From Galerina marginata (taxonomy: Eukaryota > Basidiomycota > Agaricomycetes > Agaricales > Galerinaceae), in contig JAECYW010000024.1 of NCBI GenBank assembly GCA_023014335.1, positions 1,132,487 to 1,196,486 of the forward strand: a stretch of 64,000 nt of DNA. Direction: 5' to 3'. Made by a program: the position numbers and the translations under genes. The notes below the pieces were generated by a model. The model saw only the letters and a list, made by a program, of their open reading frames with translations, searched no databases and had not been told where the DNA came from. This document shows positions 11,567 to 21,574 of this stretch, piece after piece. Within the stretch, counting starts at the first letter, position 1, and each line of letters opens with the position of its first letter.

Positions 11567-12707
11567 TCAGCCACGTTCGTCGCAATCAAAGTCATCAAGA
11601 AATTCCATCCGACCCTGCTCAGCAATATGCAATGGGATAGAGATTGGAACGGCTTTATCTCGCACCCATCGAGAACAAGGAAGCGCTTTGTCCTGCCTCC
11701 CTACATCGACACGCTGGAGCGTTGCGCATTTTGAGAACAGCTCGCCGATAAGGGCCGGTTGGTTGACCATGCTCATGAATACACCGAATGGTTCAAGGAC
11801 GAGGAAAACGCGTAGATTAGGGAAAGAAGAAATGATTTCCCAATCCTGAATGACGTGATGGTGGTTAGCGGATTGAAGAAACGGAGGAAGAGATAGAAAG
11901 AAACGAAGGAGGAAAGAAATTGCAAACCTGTGGATACATTATTTCGATCTCCAAAAAGCGGAGGGAATGCAGATTGACAGTTGACATGATGTACAGTGGA
12001 TGAATTCCTACACTGCTACTTTCCGTTGAGTAGGATAGAGAGCGCAGGTTGCTCAGTTCGTCTGAGATGTGGTTGAGAAGGTTGACTGAAACACGGATTG
12101 GCTCGTCTTGTGTGTACTTCCAGTCGAGACGTGCCAAGCGGCGGCCAGGCAGAATTGCTCTCGCGGCGTTTATATTGCCACGAAGCACCTTCAAGTTGGG
12201 GCACGCCAAACGGGAAAGTGGTTTGTAGGCGAGATCGGGAATGGAACCAACGCTAATGGATTCGAGATTTGTCTGATCCTCGAGGAAGCTTTCTATGAAA
12301 GCCAGGCCGTTGGAGCAATTCAATTCGAGGGAGGTAAGACGGAAGGGGACTTTAGGAAAAGGCTGGCGGTTATCATGTCCTTTCGTGAGGTGAAGCGATT
12401 TGAGATTGACGAGGTTCTGTAACCAGCCATCGGGTGGTTGCTGTACTCTTGCAGATTTGGTAGGAATCATTGGACCAACAAATGAGATCACGAGGCTGGC
12501 GAGATGACTATTATTTAGCATCTTTTCGGCGAAAGCAGAAAGATTCAGGTAGTCCTGTATGTGAATGTTTGAATACAGCAGTGGGCTGACCAGGTCACGT
12601 AGGGCGTGGCAGGTGGAAGAAACGGCGAAGAGTAGGTTCCTGTCGTTGCAGGTGTCATCTAGAATGGCGAAAATGAGCTCAAGCGGGAGATCTAGTAAGG
12701 ATATCAT
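11567..12707 (-). CDS. Array F-box copy C, intact
   Basis: Exon 1 is 12707-11928 and exon 2 is 11845-11567, giving 352 residues. The intron (82 nt) is the longest in the array and has donor GTTTGC. I start at 12707 (MISLLDLPLELIFAILDD) because it aligns with MPLLDLP of the other copies; an in-frame ATG at 12731 would add 8 residues. The F-box continues STCHALRDLVSPLLYS. Family blocks are SFVGPMIPTKSARV, DGWLQNLVNLKSLHLTKG, LKVLRGNINAARAILPGRR, ISDELSNLRSLSYS and LRFLEIEIMYPQ. Exon 2 is DWEIISSFPNLRVFLVLEPF, LFSKCATLQRVDVGRQ, CSRWVRDKAVPISIPLHIAE and GRMEFLDDFD. The open frame is uninterrupted, so it is probably functional. Confidence 0.85.
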
Positions 12708-13419
12708 GATAGATGATGTGGGAGAGGACAAACTGTAATGGTCAGAGCACGAAGATCAAATCGATCACTTGGCTAAAAATAGAATTTCACTGCCGGATTC
12801 AAACTCAAACCAGCTTTGAGTTCCAGAGGCTAGTTTCGACGTTCGAGCAAAGGGAAATAAGATAAATATTGAGCGAATAACAATTCAAGACGAATCCAAG
12901 TTTCTAACTCTAAAATATTGTATAAGAGATTGAGATCGCTTTCAACGCCAGAGGTGAAAATGGCCAGGGCCTAGCACAAGTTCGAAAGGAAAAAATGAAC
13001 AACTTCTTCGTACATAATCCTAGTGGACTCTGCTCAGCGGTCGAGGGTTGCTCGTTATAACGTCATGCGGCGGTGGCATCACAGTTGGCCATGATGAGAG
13101 GAAAAAAGTTAGATCATCATGGATATACCATTAAATAAACGACGCATTGTGTTAAAATGGGTCCTCGTTGAGGATATCGATACCGGCGATTAGTCATTAG
13201 AATTTGTTGTATAATCAACCCTGAGGGCCTGAGGTTTGAACTGTTATCTTTCGCTACTTGTAGCCATCGGCAGGTAACTCGTAAAAACGGTTCACCCGAC
13301 GGATAATTCGACTGCAGGAGGTTTCTGCGGATTGATAAGAAGTATTAGCCACCGTAATTCTGGTCCACGCCATCGATCACTCACTCTCCATTTCTCTGGG
13401 TCCGCGGCTAGTCATAAAT
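12708..13419. other. Intergenic stretch inside the F-box array
   Basis: About 0.7 kb separating copies C and D, longer than most spacers of the array. No frame longer than a few dozen residues resembles the family, and no repeat is obvious. Confidence 0.4.
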
Positions 13420-14524
13420 CTATTCTAGGTCATCAAGAAACTCCATCCGCCCATGCTCAGCGACGCGGAGCGGAATAACAACAGGCTTTTCCACACCTCG
13501 CAGCCATCGAGAGCAGGTAAGTGTATTGCGGTAGTACCTTCCCCCGACGTCCACGCGTTGGAGGCTTTCGCATTTCGAAAAGAGATCGATGACACGTTGT
13601 GGTTTATCGAGCACGCTCATGAGCACATAGGATGGCTCTAGAACGAGAAGAATACGTAGATTAGGAAGTGTGGATATGGATGACCAGTCCTGCAGCAAAT
13701 AACCAAAATTGTGGTATAAGTGAAAAAAAGGGAAGGTGATAGAAGGTACGAACATCTGGGTGCATCATTTGTATTTCCAGAAAATGGAGGTTTTGGAGGT
13801 AGTTTGGCAACGCGTAGAGGGAATGGATGCCTGTGCCCGCACCTGCCGCTCTGTAAGTCAGAGAACGGAGGTTATTTAGTTGGTCGGAGATGTCGCTGAG
13901 AAGGCCAGCGATGAATTGGACAGGCTCGTCTTGGGGGTAGATCCACTCGAATCGTGCCACGCGGCGGCCAGGCAAGATGGCCCTCGCAGCGTATATATTA
14001 CCACGGAGCACCTTGAGCTTTGGGCAGGCTAGTGGGGAAAGTGGCCGCCGCTCGAGATATCGAAATGCGTTTGGGCTAAAGAAAACGAGGTCCTGTTGGC
14101 TCTCAAGGAAGCTCTCGAACGGCGCCACTCCGTAGTAGCAGTTCACTTCAAAGGAAGTTAGGCGGAAAGAGACCTGAGGAAAGGGAGATTCGCTGGCGTT
14201 ATTCGTGATCATGAGGTGCAGCGATTTGAGATTAACGATATTCTGCAACCACCCTTGGACTGGTAGGAATACAGACCTCGAGGGTAACATGGGTCCTACA
14301 AATGAAGTTACTAAGCGAGCGAGGTTGTGGTTGTTCAGCATGGTTCCTGCGAACGGTAGGAGGTGGGGGTAGTCCCGTATGCGAACGCTGGAGTACAGCA
14401 GCGGACTGACGTGGTTGTGGAGGGCATGGCAAGTTTGGGCGACGCTGCAGAGCAGTTTCCGATCTTCGCGTATGTTATCCAGGATAGCGTTGATAAGCTC
14501 TGGTGGCAGGCTGAGCAGAGGCAT
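13420..14524 (-). CDS. Array F-box copy D, intact
   Basis: Exon 1 is 14524-13754 and exon 2 is 13689-13420, giving 346 residues. The junction is D|D with donor GTTCGT and acceptor CTGCAG. The F-box is MPLLSLPPELINAILDNIRE followed by TCHALHNHVSPLLYSSVRI. Middle blocks are FAGTMLNNHNLARLVTSFVG, GWLQNIVNLKSLHLM, LKVLRGNIYAARAILPGRR, VARFEWIYPQDEPV and ISDQLNNLRSLTYR. Exon 2 is DWSSISTLPNLRILLVLEPS, DLFSKCESLQRVDVGG, SRWLRGVEKPVVIPLRVAE and GRMEFLDDLE. Closest by eye to copies B and C (shared LFSKC--LQRVDVG and IYxxP-deP segments), forming the left-hand subgroup of the array. Confidence 0.85.
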
Positions 14525-14763
14525 GGTTGTGGGAGTGATGAAGTTGTGTGCTATGATTACCTTGCTCTATTTAAGCACCGGTAACTTCGGGCCTTTAGCC
14601 CGCGGCCGTTCTTTTTCAAAATTCAGTTCTTGGTGACCACCATTTTTGAATTGCTTTTCGGTCTTGCAAACAGCGAACGGTAAAGAGTAAGTACAAAGTG
14701 TAGGTTCCTATAATTCGCTTTACGAAAGGGCAGCTCCACTTACACGTCGCAGCTCTCTCTAGT

Positions 14764-16344
14764 CTATGAATTATCTTTAAAATCGAGAGCAAAGGAATTT
14801 CCGTCCCCACAAATATACTCCTGTCTGTGGATGCCACTGAACCACACCACCCTCAACCCAGGAACCTGATCTAAGGGGCCAAGGTTGTAATGCTTTAGCC
14901 GGCACTCTGGGTCTTTCGTCAGATCGAGAACTTGAATTGGCGCATTCACGACGCTTCTCAGAGCGAGAAAATCCAACAGGACATCTGGGTCGAGATTGTC
15001 GAATTCGCTAATTACCAGCTCTGTGAGGGAGGGCATGCGGATAGCGTTTCCCTCGGTAAGCATCGGACTGAGGAAGCGGAGAGCATTGGGGTTGACTTCT
15101 AATTCTTCAACAGAGGATAGCAAGGAGAGGGTCTGGCTAAGGTTTGCATCGTTCGGCTGCAAACCATGGTCCGAAATAATAATTGAACATCGTATGATAT
15201 CCTCGAGTTGCACTGAGCTTGAACTGAGAGCTTTTAGGAACATGCACGGATCGGGGATATCACTCTCGAACTCGATCCCAAAGCTGAATGAAAAGCCACA
15301 TGCGGAGATATTGAACTTGCGTTTGTCCATCTCCAATATGAGGTCGTAAGGTGAAAAATGTTTGAAGCAAAGCTCGAAATAGGAATGCAGGACACGTTGT
15401 GCTGCAATAAGGTTCGATTGGAGGAGCGCAGCAACGCCAGTTTGGAAACGGAATTCGGACGCAGCGGGGAGAACGAGGTGCTCCAAAACCGCGAGGTACT
15501 TGTTCATCGCCTGTCCTGTATTCACTCCGAAGTCTTTGAGGCGCGGTAGGGTCACTGTTTGCAGCATATTTTTTCCTATCACAGGCATCTCAGCCTCCTC
15601 CGTGTCCGTGAATACCTCCAGCCTCTCAAGGAACGGCATTTGGGACAAGACATCGAGAAATTCGGTGGCTGCAAAGTGACAGGTGAAGTGCAGATTGCGG
15701 ATGTCGGTTAACCAGGTACTATGTAAGCCCCGAATCTTGAAGTCCGCGCTCGCGAAATGTTTGATAAGTGGTGCGTGGTTCCCAAACATGTTCAACCCGA
15801 TTGTAGCCAGCAGCGAGCGAGGTGGAGGTCGTTCTAGAACCACGGAGTAATGCTCTAACTCAGGCGCAGGGGTCTGAAAAGCACGCCACATCGCGTCCTC
15901 TGCGAGTGGGCAGCTTCGCCCAAGCCCGATATTGAGCCACCGAATCCTAGACCACTGCTTTTCCAGGATCAAGGCGAGGAATGCTTCTAACCTGCTATCA
16001 CCGTGCCCTAGCCAGGCTTGGATGTACAGAGGCGAGTTGTCCGTCCGTCGTAAGACCTCGATGCGCCAGTCGTCCGAGGGCTGTTGGAGACACGCAAAGT
16101 CGATGACTCTTCCCCATAACGAGGGCGAGCCAAGGATCAGTTCCCGCCAGGATGTGGATACCTGAGAGAGGCGGCGGAGGGAGATTAAAGCGCGGGGGTT
16201 GTTGTCATTCCCCTTGATGTGGGCCAGTACGGAAAAAATGCGCCAGAGGATATCTTGGTTTAGGTTGAATATAGGTGATTGGGAGTCCAGGTTTCTGGAC
16301 TGTGCGTCTTGAGAAGGCGGCTTGAGGTTGACTTCCTTTTCCAT
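14764..16344 (-). CDS. Single-exon F-box protein of a different subfamily
   Basis: A 526-residue uninterrupted frame, not a member of the surrounding array. The F-box region is IFNLNQDILWRIFSVLAHIK, then ALISLRRLSQVSTSWRELIL and GSPSLWGRVIDF. This is the agaricomycete F-box style, where the first segment ends in SPSLW followed by a cysteine-containing helix. The middle has LRR-like lines (IRNLHFTCHFAATEFLDVLS, PFLERLEVFTD, LPRLKDFGVNTG) and late ones (LSSVEELEVNPNALRFLSP, PSLTELVISEFDNLDPD). The C-terminus is VPGLRVVWFSGIHRQEYIC. There are no introns, unlike the array copies. Predicted SCF substrate adaptor, substrate unknown. Confidence 0.85.
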   Translation of the reverse strand: MEKEVNLKPPSQDAQSRNLDSQSPIFNLNQDILWRIFSVLAHIKGNDNNPRALISLRRLSQVSTSWRELILGSPSLWGRVIDFACLQQPSDDWRIEVLRRTDNSPLYIQAWLGHGDSRLEAFLALILEKQWSRIRWLNIGLGRSCPLAEDAMWRAFQTPAPELEHYSVVLERPPPRSLLATIGLNMFGNHAPLIKHFASADFKIRGLHSTWLTDIRNLHFTCHFAATEFLDVLSQMPFLERLEVFTDTEEAEMPVIGKNMLQTVTLPRLKDFGVNTGQAMNKYLAVLEHLVLPAASEFRFQTGVAALLQSNLIAAQRVLHSYFELCFKHFSPYDLILEMDKRKFNISACGFSFSFGIEFESDIPDPCMFLKALSSSSVQLEDIIRCSIIISDHGLQPNDANLSQTLSLLSSVEELEVNPNALRFLSPMLTEGNAIRMPSLTELVISEFDNLDPDVLLDFLALRSVVNAPIQVLDLTKDPECRLKHYNLGPLDQVPGLRVVWFSGIHRQEYICGDGNSFALDFKDNS

Positions 16345-17350
16345 CGTCTGTCCAGTGTGTGTAGTATGAAAGCAAATTGAAGAGGATTTGTTTCAAGTTT
16401 CAGATGTAAAACCTCGTGAGACAGACAGATCCGATTCAGATTGGAGGCCAGTTCTACCTAGAGCATATCCAGGACACTGAAAAGCGCGTAGTTGGCCAGA
16501 CATAGATGCAACATAGATGTCAAATTCAATCAGCGGACCTAGTTCTGGTTGAAAAATGAGTGAGCACACGACTCCGCCCTCGTCGGCTCCTTCACATCGA
16601 CGGGCCGGAAGCCTAAATCGGACCGGCTGACTAAATTTCCCAGCGTCAAATTTTGACCGTTTGCCCCATGACCTTTCCTTCCCACATCCTTATTACTTCG
16701 AACTAGACATAGCAGAGAAGTTGGAACCAGGTCATAGGAAAACAGGTATGTCACCGATTTACGCATATTTCGAGCAATAATGGCGCCAGCGCCCTACTGC
16801 AGGACCACGAAGGCCGCACATCGAAGATCATGGGAGGTTTAAATTTTGGCAGGTAACTTAGCGGAACGCTGCCCATTTACTTGTGTTCGGTAAAAGACCT
16901 CCAAACGAACATCCTTTCCCTCTACAGGGATGCTGCCATATTTGAATGAGGTACTACAGCGAGTAAGTTCCACCTCCTCGGCGCCTGCGGTCATACACAG
17001 CGTCCTTGTTGACATTACTGACAGATTCAGCTCTTTGATGGTGGTGGATGTACGCTCCAAGAAGGCGTCGAACAGTCAGCGTCCTTAGCCTTGAGTGGCT
17101 ACGCGACCGCAATCCACAGTCGAGATTGGTTATGCACCCTGCAGTTATACTACAAATATCAGGTGTTCCCTCGTTCATTCGTCTACTCGTCTACTTATAG
17201 TGAGCCTCAAGAACAGCAATTGAGGAAGCACCTAAATTGAAGTAAATTTCGAGTCATCTTTGGTTCTGTAAAACCTCGGAGAGTACGTAAATAATCTCGT
17301 CCTTCTATTGCCTTCTGAAAGATGATGTATTTCTTGTGTTTGATATAGTC
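16345..17350. other. Intergenic stretch, no supported gene
   Basis: About 1 kb upstream of the single-exon F-box gene. Short frames on both strands lack recognisable domains. Nothing else is visible. Confidence 0.4.
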
Positions 17351-17695
17351 ATGGGTATGGATCCATCTGTCACAGGTTGCGAGTTGATCGGCGGATGGCA
17401 TGGCATGAGCGCTGGTGAAGTATGTATGCCAAGACCTTATGGGCCAAATTTACACCAATGTGCGAGTAACACCAGCTATAGTTCGACAGTAGCGGCCACC
17501 CATGATACCTGTGCGCTGATGTTTGAAGCCAACGACATGATTATCACTCCATCTTTACCAAATCCGGTTTTTGCTTATACTGTTGTAGGGCATTGTGATC
17601 CAACTCTACGCAATTCGTACAGAACCGGCAATGAAGAAGATCTACCCAAGTTGACCATTATGTGGTCTGAACCCCGATTAGCCCCTCGTAAGTAA
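17351..17695 (+). CDS. Uncertain small hypothetical protein
   Basis: A 114-residue frame beginning MGMDPSVTGCELIGGWHGM and containing several Cys (VCMPRPY, HQCASNTSYSS, HDTCALM, VVGHCDPTL). I do not recognise it and see no signal peptide. It ends in CCTCGTAAGTAA, which contains a perfect GTAAGT donor. Splicing from there to CTGCAG at 17784 would fuse it in frame to the downstream secreted-protein exon. I consider fusion less likely, because a TATA-like sequence and an internal signal peptide precede that second gene. It may be a remnant. Confidence 0.25.
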   Translation: MGMDPSVTGCELIGGWHGMSAGEVCMPRPYGPNLHQCASNTSYSSTVAATHDTCALMFEANDMIITPSLPNPVFAYTVVGHCDPTLRNSYRTGNEEDLPKLTIMWSEPRLAPRK

Positions 17696-17748
17696 AATTT
17701 ACACCGGTAATCTATTTCTTCTCCTGCCCTGAGTCTTCCTCCACGTAG

Positions 17749-17757
17749 TTATATAAG
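17749..17757 (+). promoter_or_regulatory. TATA-like box of the cysteine-rich protein gene
   Basis: TTATATAAG lies about 70 bp upstream of the ATG at 17824. The position and sequence fit a TATA element for that gene and argue that it has its own promoter. Confidence 0.4.
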
Positions 17758-17823
17758 TAACCACGCAAAACGAAATTCCCTGCAGTGTTTACTGACACTA
17801 CATCATCCCAGTATCATCTCGCC

Positions 17824-18604
17824 ATGCCTGCCTTATTCGCCGCACTCGTCCTGCACCTCCAATATACGTCTCTAATTTCGGCTAGCACAACTCTCCGTCC
17901 TCCCATCAAGACGGTCGTTGAACCACGGTCGGCAATAATTCGCGGCCTCATTGATCTCGATCAACGACAAACGTACTACTATTGCCCAGCCCCAGCGTAC
18001 AGTTGCGTATACAACGGCAATTGCTGTGTTAACTCAAATTATCCATGTTGCAGAGGTATGTGACCTTTGTGTCTTTACTATGACTCATCAGGGTATAAAT
18101 TAACGACATTTAGGCGGCGTGTGTTGCTACCCAGGCACCTATTGTGTTCTGGCGTCAAATGGTAATATTGGATGCTGCGACGATGGCGAAATCTGTTCGG
18201 GCCCTGTCGGTAACCCAACGACGTCAACTATCTTCCACACAACCACAAGTACCCGCAGGAGCACCTTCACGAGCACCTCTAGTTAGCACCTCGCGCTTCC
18301 TGAAGAGTTGTAAATGATTAACTCAATGTTTCTATTCACAGAGGCTCAAATAGAGACTACCCTTTCCAGTATAACGCGGCCAGACACTTCATCCTCTAGC
18401 TTACCCGAAGACTCGACAACCTCGAGGGCTACGACAACTTCGACCACATCAATTTCGACGGCCAATATATTCACAAGCGCCTTTCCGACATTCACATCCA
18501 GTCCGAATCTTACCAGCGCTGCGTTTAAAACAACTCAACATACAGCGGACGTCATTGCCCTTTTGGCATTCTTGTGCCTAGTTTTCACCACGACGATCCT
18601 TTGA
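17824..18604 (+). CDS. Secreted cysteine-rich protein with GPI-anchor-like C-terminus
   Basis: Exons 17824-18055, 18114-18281 and 18342-18604 give 220 residues. Splice signals are GTATGT/TTTAG and GTTAGC/CACAG, with phases matching. The N-terminus MPALFAALVLHLQYTSLISA is a signal peptide. A dense cysteine block follows (YYYCPAPAYSCVYNGNCC, YPCCRGGVCCYPGTYCVL, GCCDDGEICSG), with CC pairs like those of fungal cysteine-knot surface proteins. Next comes a long Ser/Thr-rich stalk suited to O-mannosylation, and finally a hydrophobic tail (VIALLAFLCLVFTTTIL) ending the protein, as in GPI-anchored proteins. The likely location is the cell surface or wall, and the function is unknown. It lies on the plus strand inside the minus-strand F-box array. 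Confidence 0.8.
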
Positions 18605-18683
18605 ATATTGTCCCCTGGATTGGTACTTGCGCCTAAATCGGATAATGTGGCTTATTACGGACCCTCACCTTTGTAGGAACTGT

Positions 18684-18900
18684 TGTACGGCTCGAAAACC
18701 TCGACTCGGGAATCTTCATATACCACTGGCTAGCTGGAGTATGAACAATTAACACACGGTAGATACAAATTTTTTATTTTATCTAGCTCTCTGTCCTGTA
18801 CGGCTGGAAAAACTTCTTTATCGGACGTCTACATATGCTACTTGCTATGTAGCTGGAGTATGAAAAATTAACACACGGCAAATGTAAAGTTCTTATTGTT
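18684..18900. repeat. Imperfect tandem duplication, period about 113 bp
   Basis: Two copies (from 18684 and from 18797). Each begins TGTACGGCT and shares TAGCTGGAGTATGAA, AATTAACACACGG and an AT-rich end. It lies just 3' of the cysteine-rich protein gene, possibly in its 3' untranslated region. Confidence 0.7.
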
Positions 18901-19493
18901 TGCTTACTGTAGCTAGCCTTCGATTATGCATAAATCAAGTCGAAACGATATGGTTAGCCAAAGGAAGTAATTGAGATTGGAGCGACTGGGCTTCCTTTGT
19001 TTTGCCTTGATTTTGCCCGCTCCTTTCCACACAGCTGGCACCTGCTGCTGTTTTTCAGAGAAACAGCATTCGGGCTTTCCTTTTTAAGTATTCCCGACTT
19101 GCTGTATTTTCGAGAAGCAGACAATAAAGACAAAAGTCATGTCTTTGTTGTCTATTTCTCTAGAAAACAGAGGCCGGCACCAGCTGTGCCATCCACACCC
19201 ACCATCTTCATAGGCAACGTCATCCGCTAACATCGATGATTCCAGCATCAACTGCCGTAAATAATCGCTTTACTACAAGTATCAAGCAGTCGAGGCTGTC
19301 ACTGTACGTAGAAGGAATTATAGGAATGCAGCTATCTATAAGTCGACGCACTCGAGAGGTTCCGCTATGGATCATTCGGATCTAATAATAAAAATTTCAA
19401 ATACAAGGAGAAGACACTGACCTAAAAGATATCCAGCGGTGGATGAATGAGACAGAATTTGTGAGTACAAACAAAGAAAGAAAGGAGTCGGCC
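18901..19493. other. Intergenic stretch, no supported gene
   Basis: Between the tandem duplication and F-box copy E. No frame with family resemblance or other feature was seen. Confidence 0.4.
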
Positions 19494-20644
19494 CTATTTA
19501 TCCTCCCAAAATTCATTTCTCCCATTTTCTGCGATGGCCGATGGGATAGAAACAGGCTCATCCTCACCACGCAACCACCGAAAGCAAGTGTCCGGTGCCC
19601 CATACAACTGTCCAGCGAAGTCAATGTGTTGGAGGGTGACGCATTTCGAGAACAATTCGATGAGGCGAGCTGGTTGAGAGAGCACACAGGATGCTCTTGG
19701 AGAGGTCTCTACGATAAAGAGAACCCGGAGATTAGGCAAAGTGGGTATATAGATCCAGTCCTGCATAGAAAAGAAGATCGATCCATTAGAATTCATGCAG
19801 TGGGACGGCATACTGCTGCGACGCGAACCTCGGGTAGCATTGCTTGGATTTCCAAGAACCGAAGAGAGCTTAAGTAGGCACTAGGTCGATTAAGCGGGCC
19901 GTGGAACATGGAATAACTGGGCAAAAGGGCGGGGAATTCGATGGCTGCTTTTTTGAACGACAGGGAGCGGAGTTTGTTCAACTGCTCTGAGATCAGGGTG
20001 AACAGTTGCGCGGGTATAATGATCGGCTCTCTATTCTCGTAGTCCCACTCGAATCGCACCACCTGTCGACCAGGGAAGAAGGTCATAGCGGCATATATGT
20101 TTCCCCTAAGCACCCTAATGTTGGGGCAAACGTGCGGGGACGCAATTGACAAGTTGACAGGACGAAAGTGAGAGATGCTGAGAGAAAAGAGGTCTGGCTG
20201 GCCCTTAAGGAACGGTTCGATGACGTTGATGCTAAGGTGGGAACCTAAATAAAGTGATTCGAGGCGAAAGGGACATTCAGGAAGGGGAACATCACGTTGA
20301 TCAGGTGGCAGAATGGTGCTCAGATTTTTGAGGTTGATGCTGCGCTGAAACCACACCGTGAACGGTTGGAATGCGCACAGTAACGATGAATTTGGATATA
20401 GTGGACCGGAATAGGATTTCACCATGCCTGCGAGATGAGGATTATCCCGCATGGTTTCGGTGAAACGGAAGAATCGGCACATATATTTTGACTGTGGGAC
20501 TTCAACGTTGGAGTAGAGTAGCGGAGAGGCGAGGTCATGCAGGGCACGACATGTAAGAGAAAGCGCACAGAGGGCTTTCTCATTGCCCCGTATGTTATCG
20601 AGGGTGATTTGGACTAGCTCAAGCGGCAGGGTAAGTAGGGGCAT
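19494..20644 (-). CDS. Array F-box copy E, intact
   Basis: Exon 1 is 20644-19829 and exon 2 is 19760-19494, giving 360 residues, with donor GTTCGC and acceptor TGCAG. The F-box is MPLLTLPLELVQITLDNIRG followed by LSLTCRALHDLASPLLYS. Family blocks are RFTETMRDNPHLAGMVKSYS, RSINLKNLSTILPP, LPECPFRLESLYLGS, IRVLRGNIYAAMTFFPGR and QVVRFEWDYENREP, then ISEQLNKLRSLSF and LSSLRFLEIQAMLPE. Exon 2 is DWIYIPTLPNLRVLFIVETS, LFSKCVTLQHIDFAGQ, CFRWLRGEDEPVSIPSAIAE and GRNEFWEDK. The frame extends 30 codons further upstream, but the ATG at 20644 matches the paralogues. Confidence 0.85.
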
Positions 20645-21049
20645 GCTGGTGGGCAGTGGACAAGTTATGTCCCTGGAATGGCAATCGCTATCACAGCCGA
20701 ATGGGGCCATCCGGCCATCATGTATCATGATCAATGGCGACGACTTTCTATTTTTCTCAAAATTTTCTTCTCAGTATTCGAGTAAGTGCTTGATGACACA
20801 GATGGCTCATTTAAGACTTAATACTCAATGACTGTACGTACGAACCGTTGTTTTTCTCTAATCGAAGTGAGTTGTGATTAGTGGTAGAACACGGTTTCAT
20901 TGTTTAATAGCGAATCTTAACTGTCGCACATTTCACCATCCAGAAATTTCGTGTACAAGACGTTTGCAGGAAAATTATATCAACTTACAGTGCACAGAAA
21001 GCAAGAGCATATAAAGTCATACGATGGCTTTTCCCCGCCGGTGACAACC
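20645..21049. other. Intergenic stretch inside the F-box array
   Basis: Upstream region of copy E. No supported gene or repeat. Confidence 0.4.
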
Positions 21050-21054
21050 TATCG

Positions 21055-21370
21055 GACTCAGAGAGGTTAGCACTTCGAAAAGAGTTTGAGACTCGGACTC
21101 GGATACGGGCTGGTAGGCCAATAAGACCAACTGTAACAATAACCGCGGAAAATCTCAGGACAACGAGAACATGCAGCCTGGTGATTTAGGTACCAGAAGG
21201 AAGAAAAAGAGATCTCTGGACAACATTTCTTTGATTTCCAAGAACCCTTGGAGCGTAACTAGGGTCTGGATAAATTGAGTGGGCCCACGGATATGGAAGG
21301 GTAAAGTTACCTGCAGTCAGGTATTTTAGGAGTCAGAATAGAGGTTGTTCAGCTCGTCTGAAATCTCACA
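21055..21370 (-). pseudogene. Decayed F-box array remnant R1
   Basis: Only the end of exon 1 and part of exon 2 survive. Reading the minus strand from 21370, EISDELNNLYSDS matches the family block EISEELNNLRSLSY and then hits a stop. After frame changes, FIQTLVTLQGFLEIKEMLS corresponds to the LRSLRFLEIQ-MLPE block, and LHVLVVL...PARIR...SNSF corresponds to exon 2 (NLRVLF...PAR--ELFS). Multiple stops and shifts make this clearly non-coding. It lies between copies E and F. Confidence 0.6.
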
Positions 21371-21574
21371 GAGGCGAAGGTAGAATGTATGGGCCCTGGA
21401 TGCACTGTAAAATTCAAATGAGAGGCCAGACGAAAGGGGATTGAACATGCTAATGAGAAGTTTTATCCAATCCCAAGTGAAAAGAAAATAATCACCAGAT
21501 TTTGGGGTAGAAAGAAAGCGAGAAGTATAAAAGTTAAGAGTGAGTTTAAAATGGAAAAACACTGTCACCGGTCC

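Noticed and set aside
17351..18604. One fused gene joining the 17351 frame to the cysteine-rich protein via GTAAGT at 17686 and CTGCAG at 17784
   Set aside because: It would bury a strong signal peptide inside the protein, and a TATA-like box lies between. Kept as two separate calls, although transcripts could overturn this.
19444..19877. Plus-strand frame of 144 codons over F-box copy E
   Set aside because: It is the antisense shadow of exon 2 and the end of exon 1 of the minus-strand gene. Similar shadows recur over every array copy.
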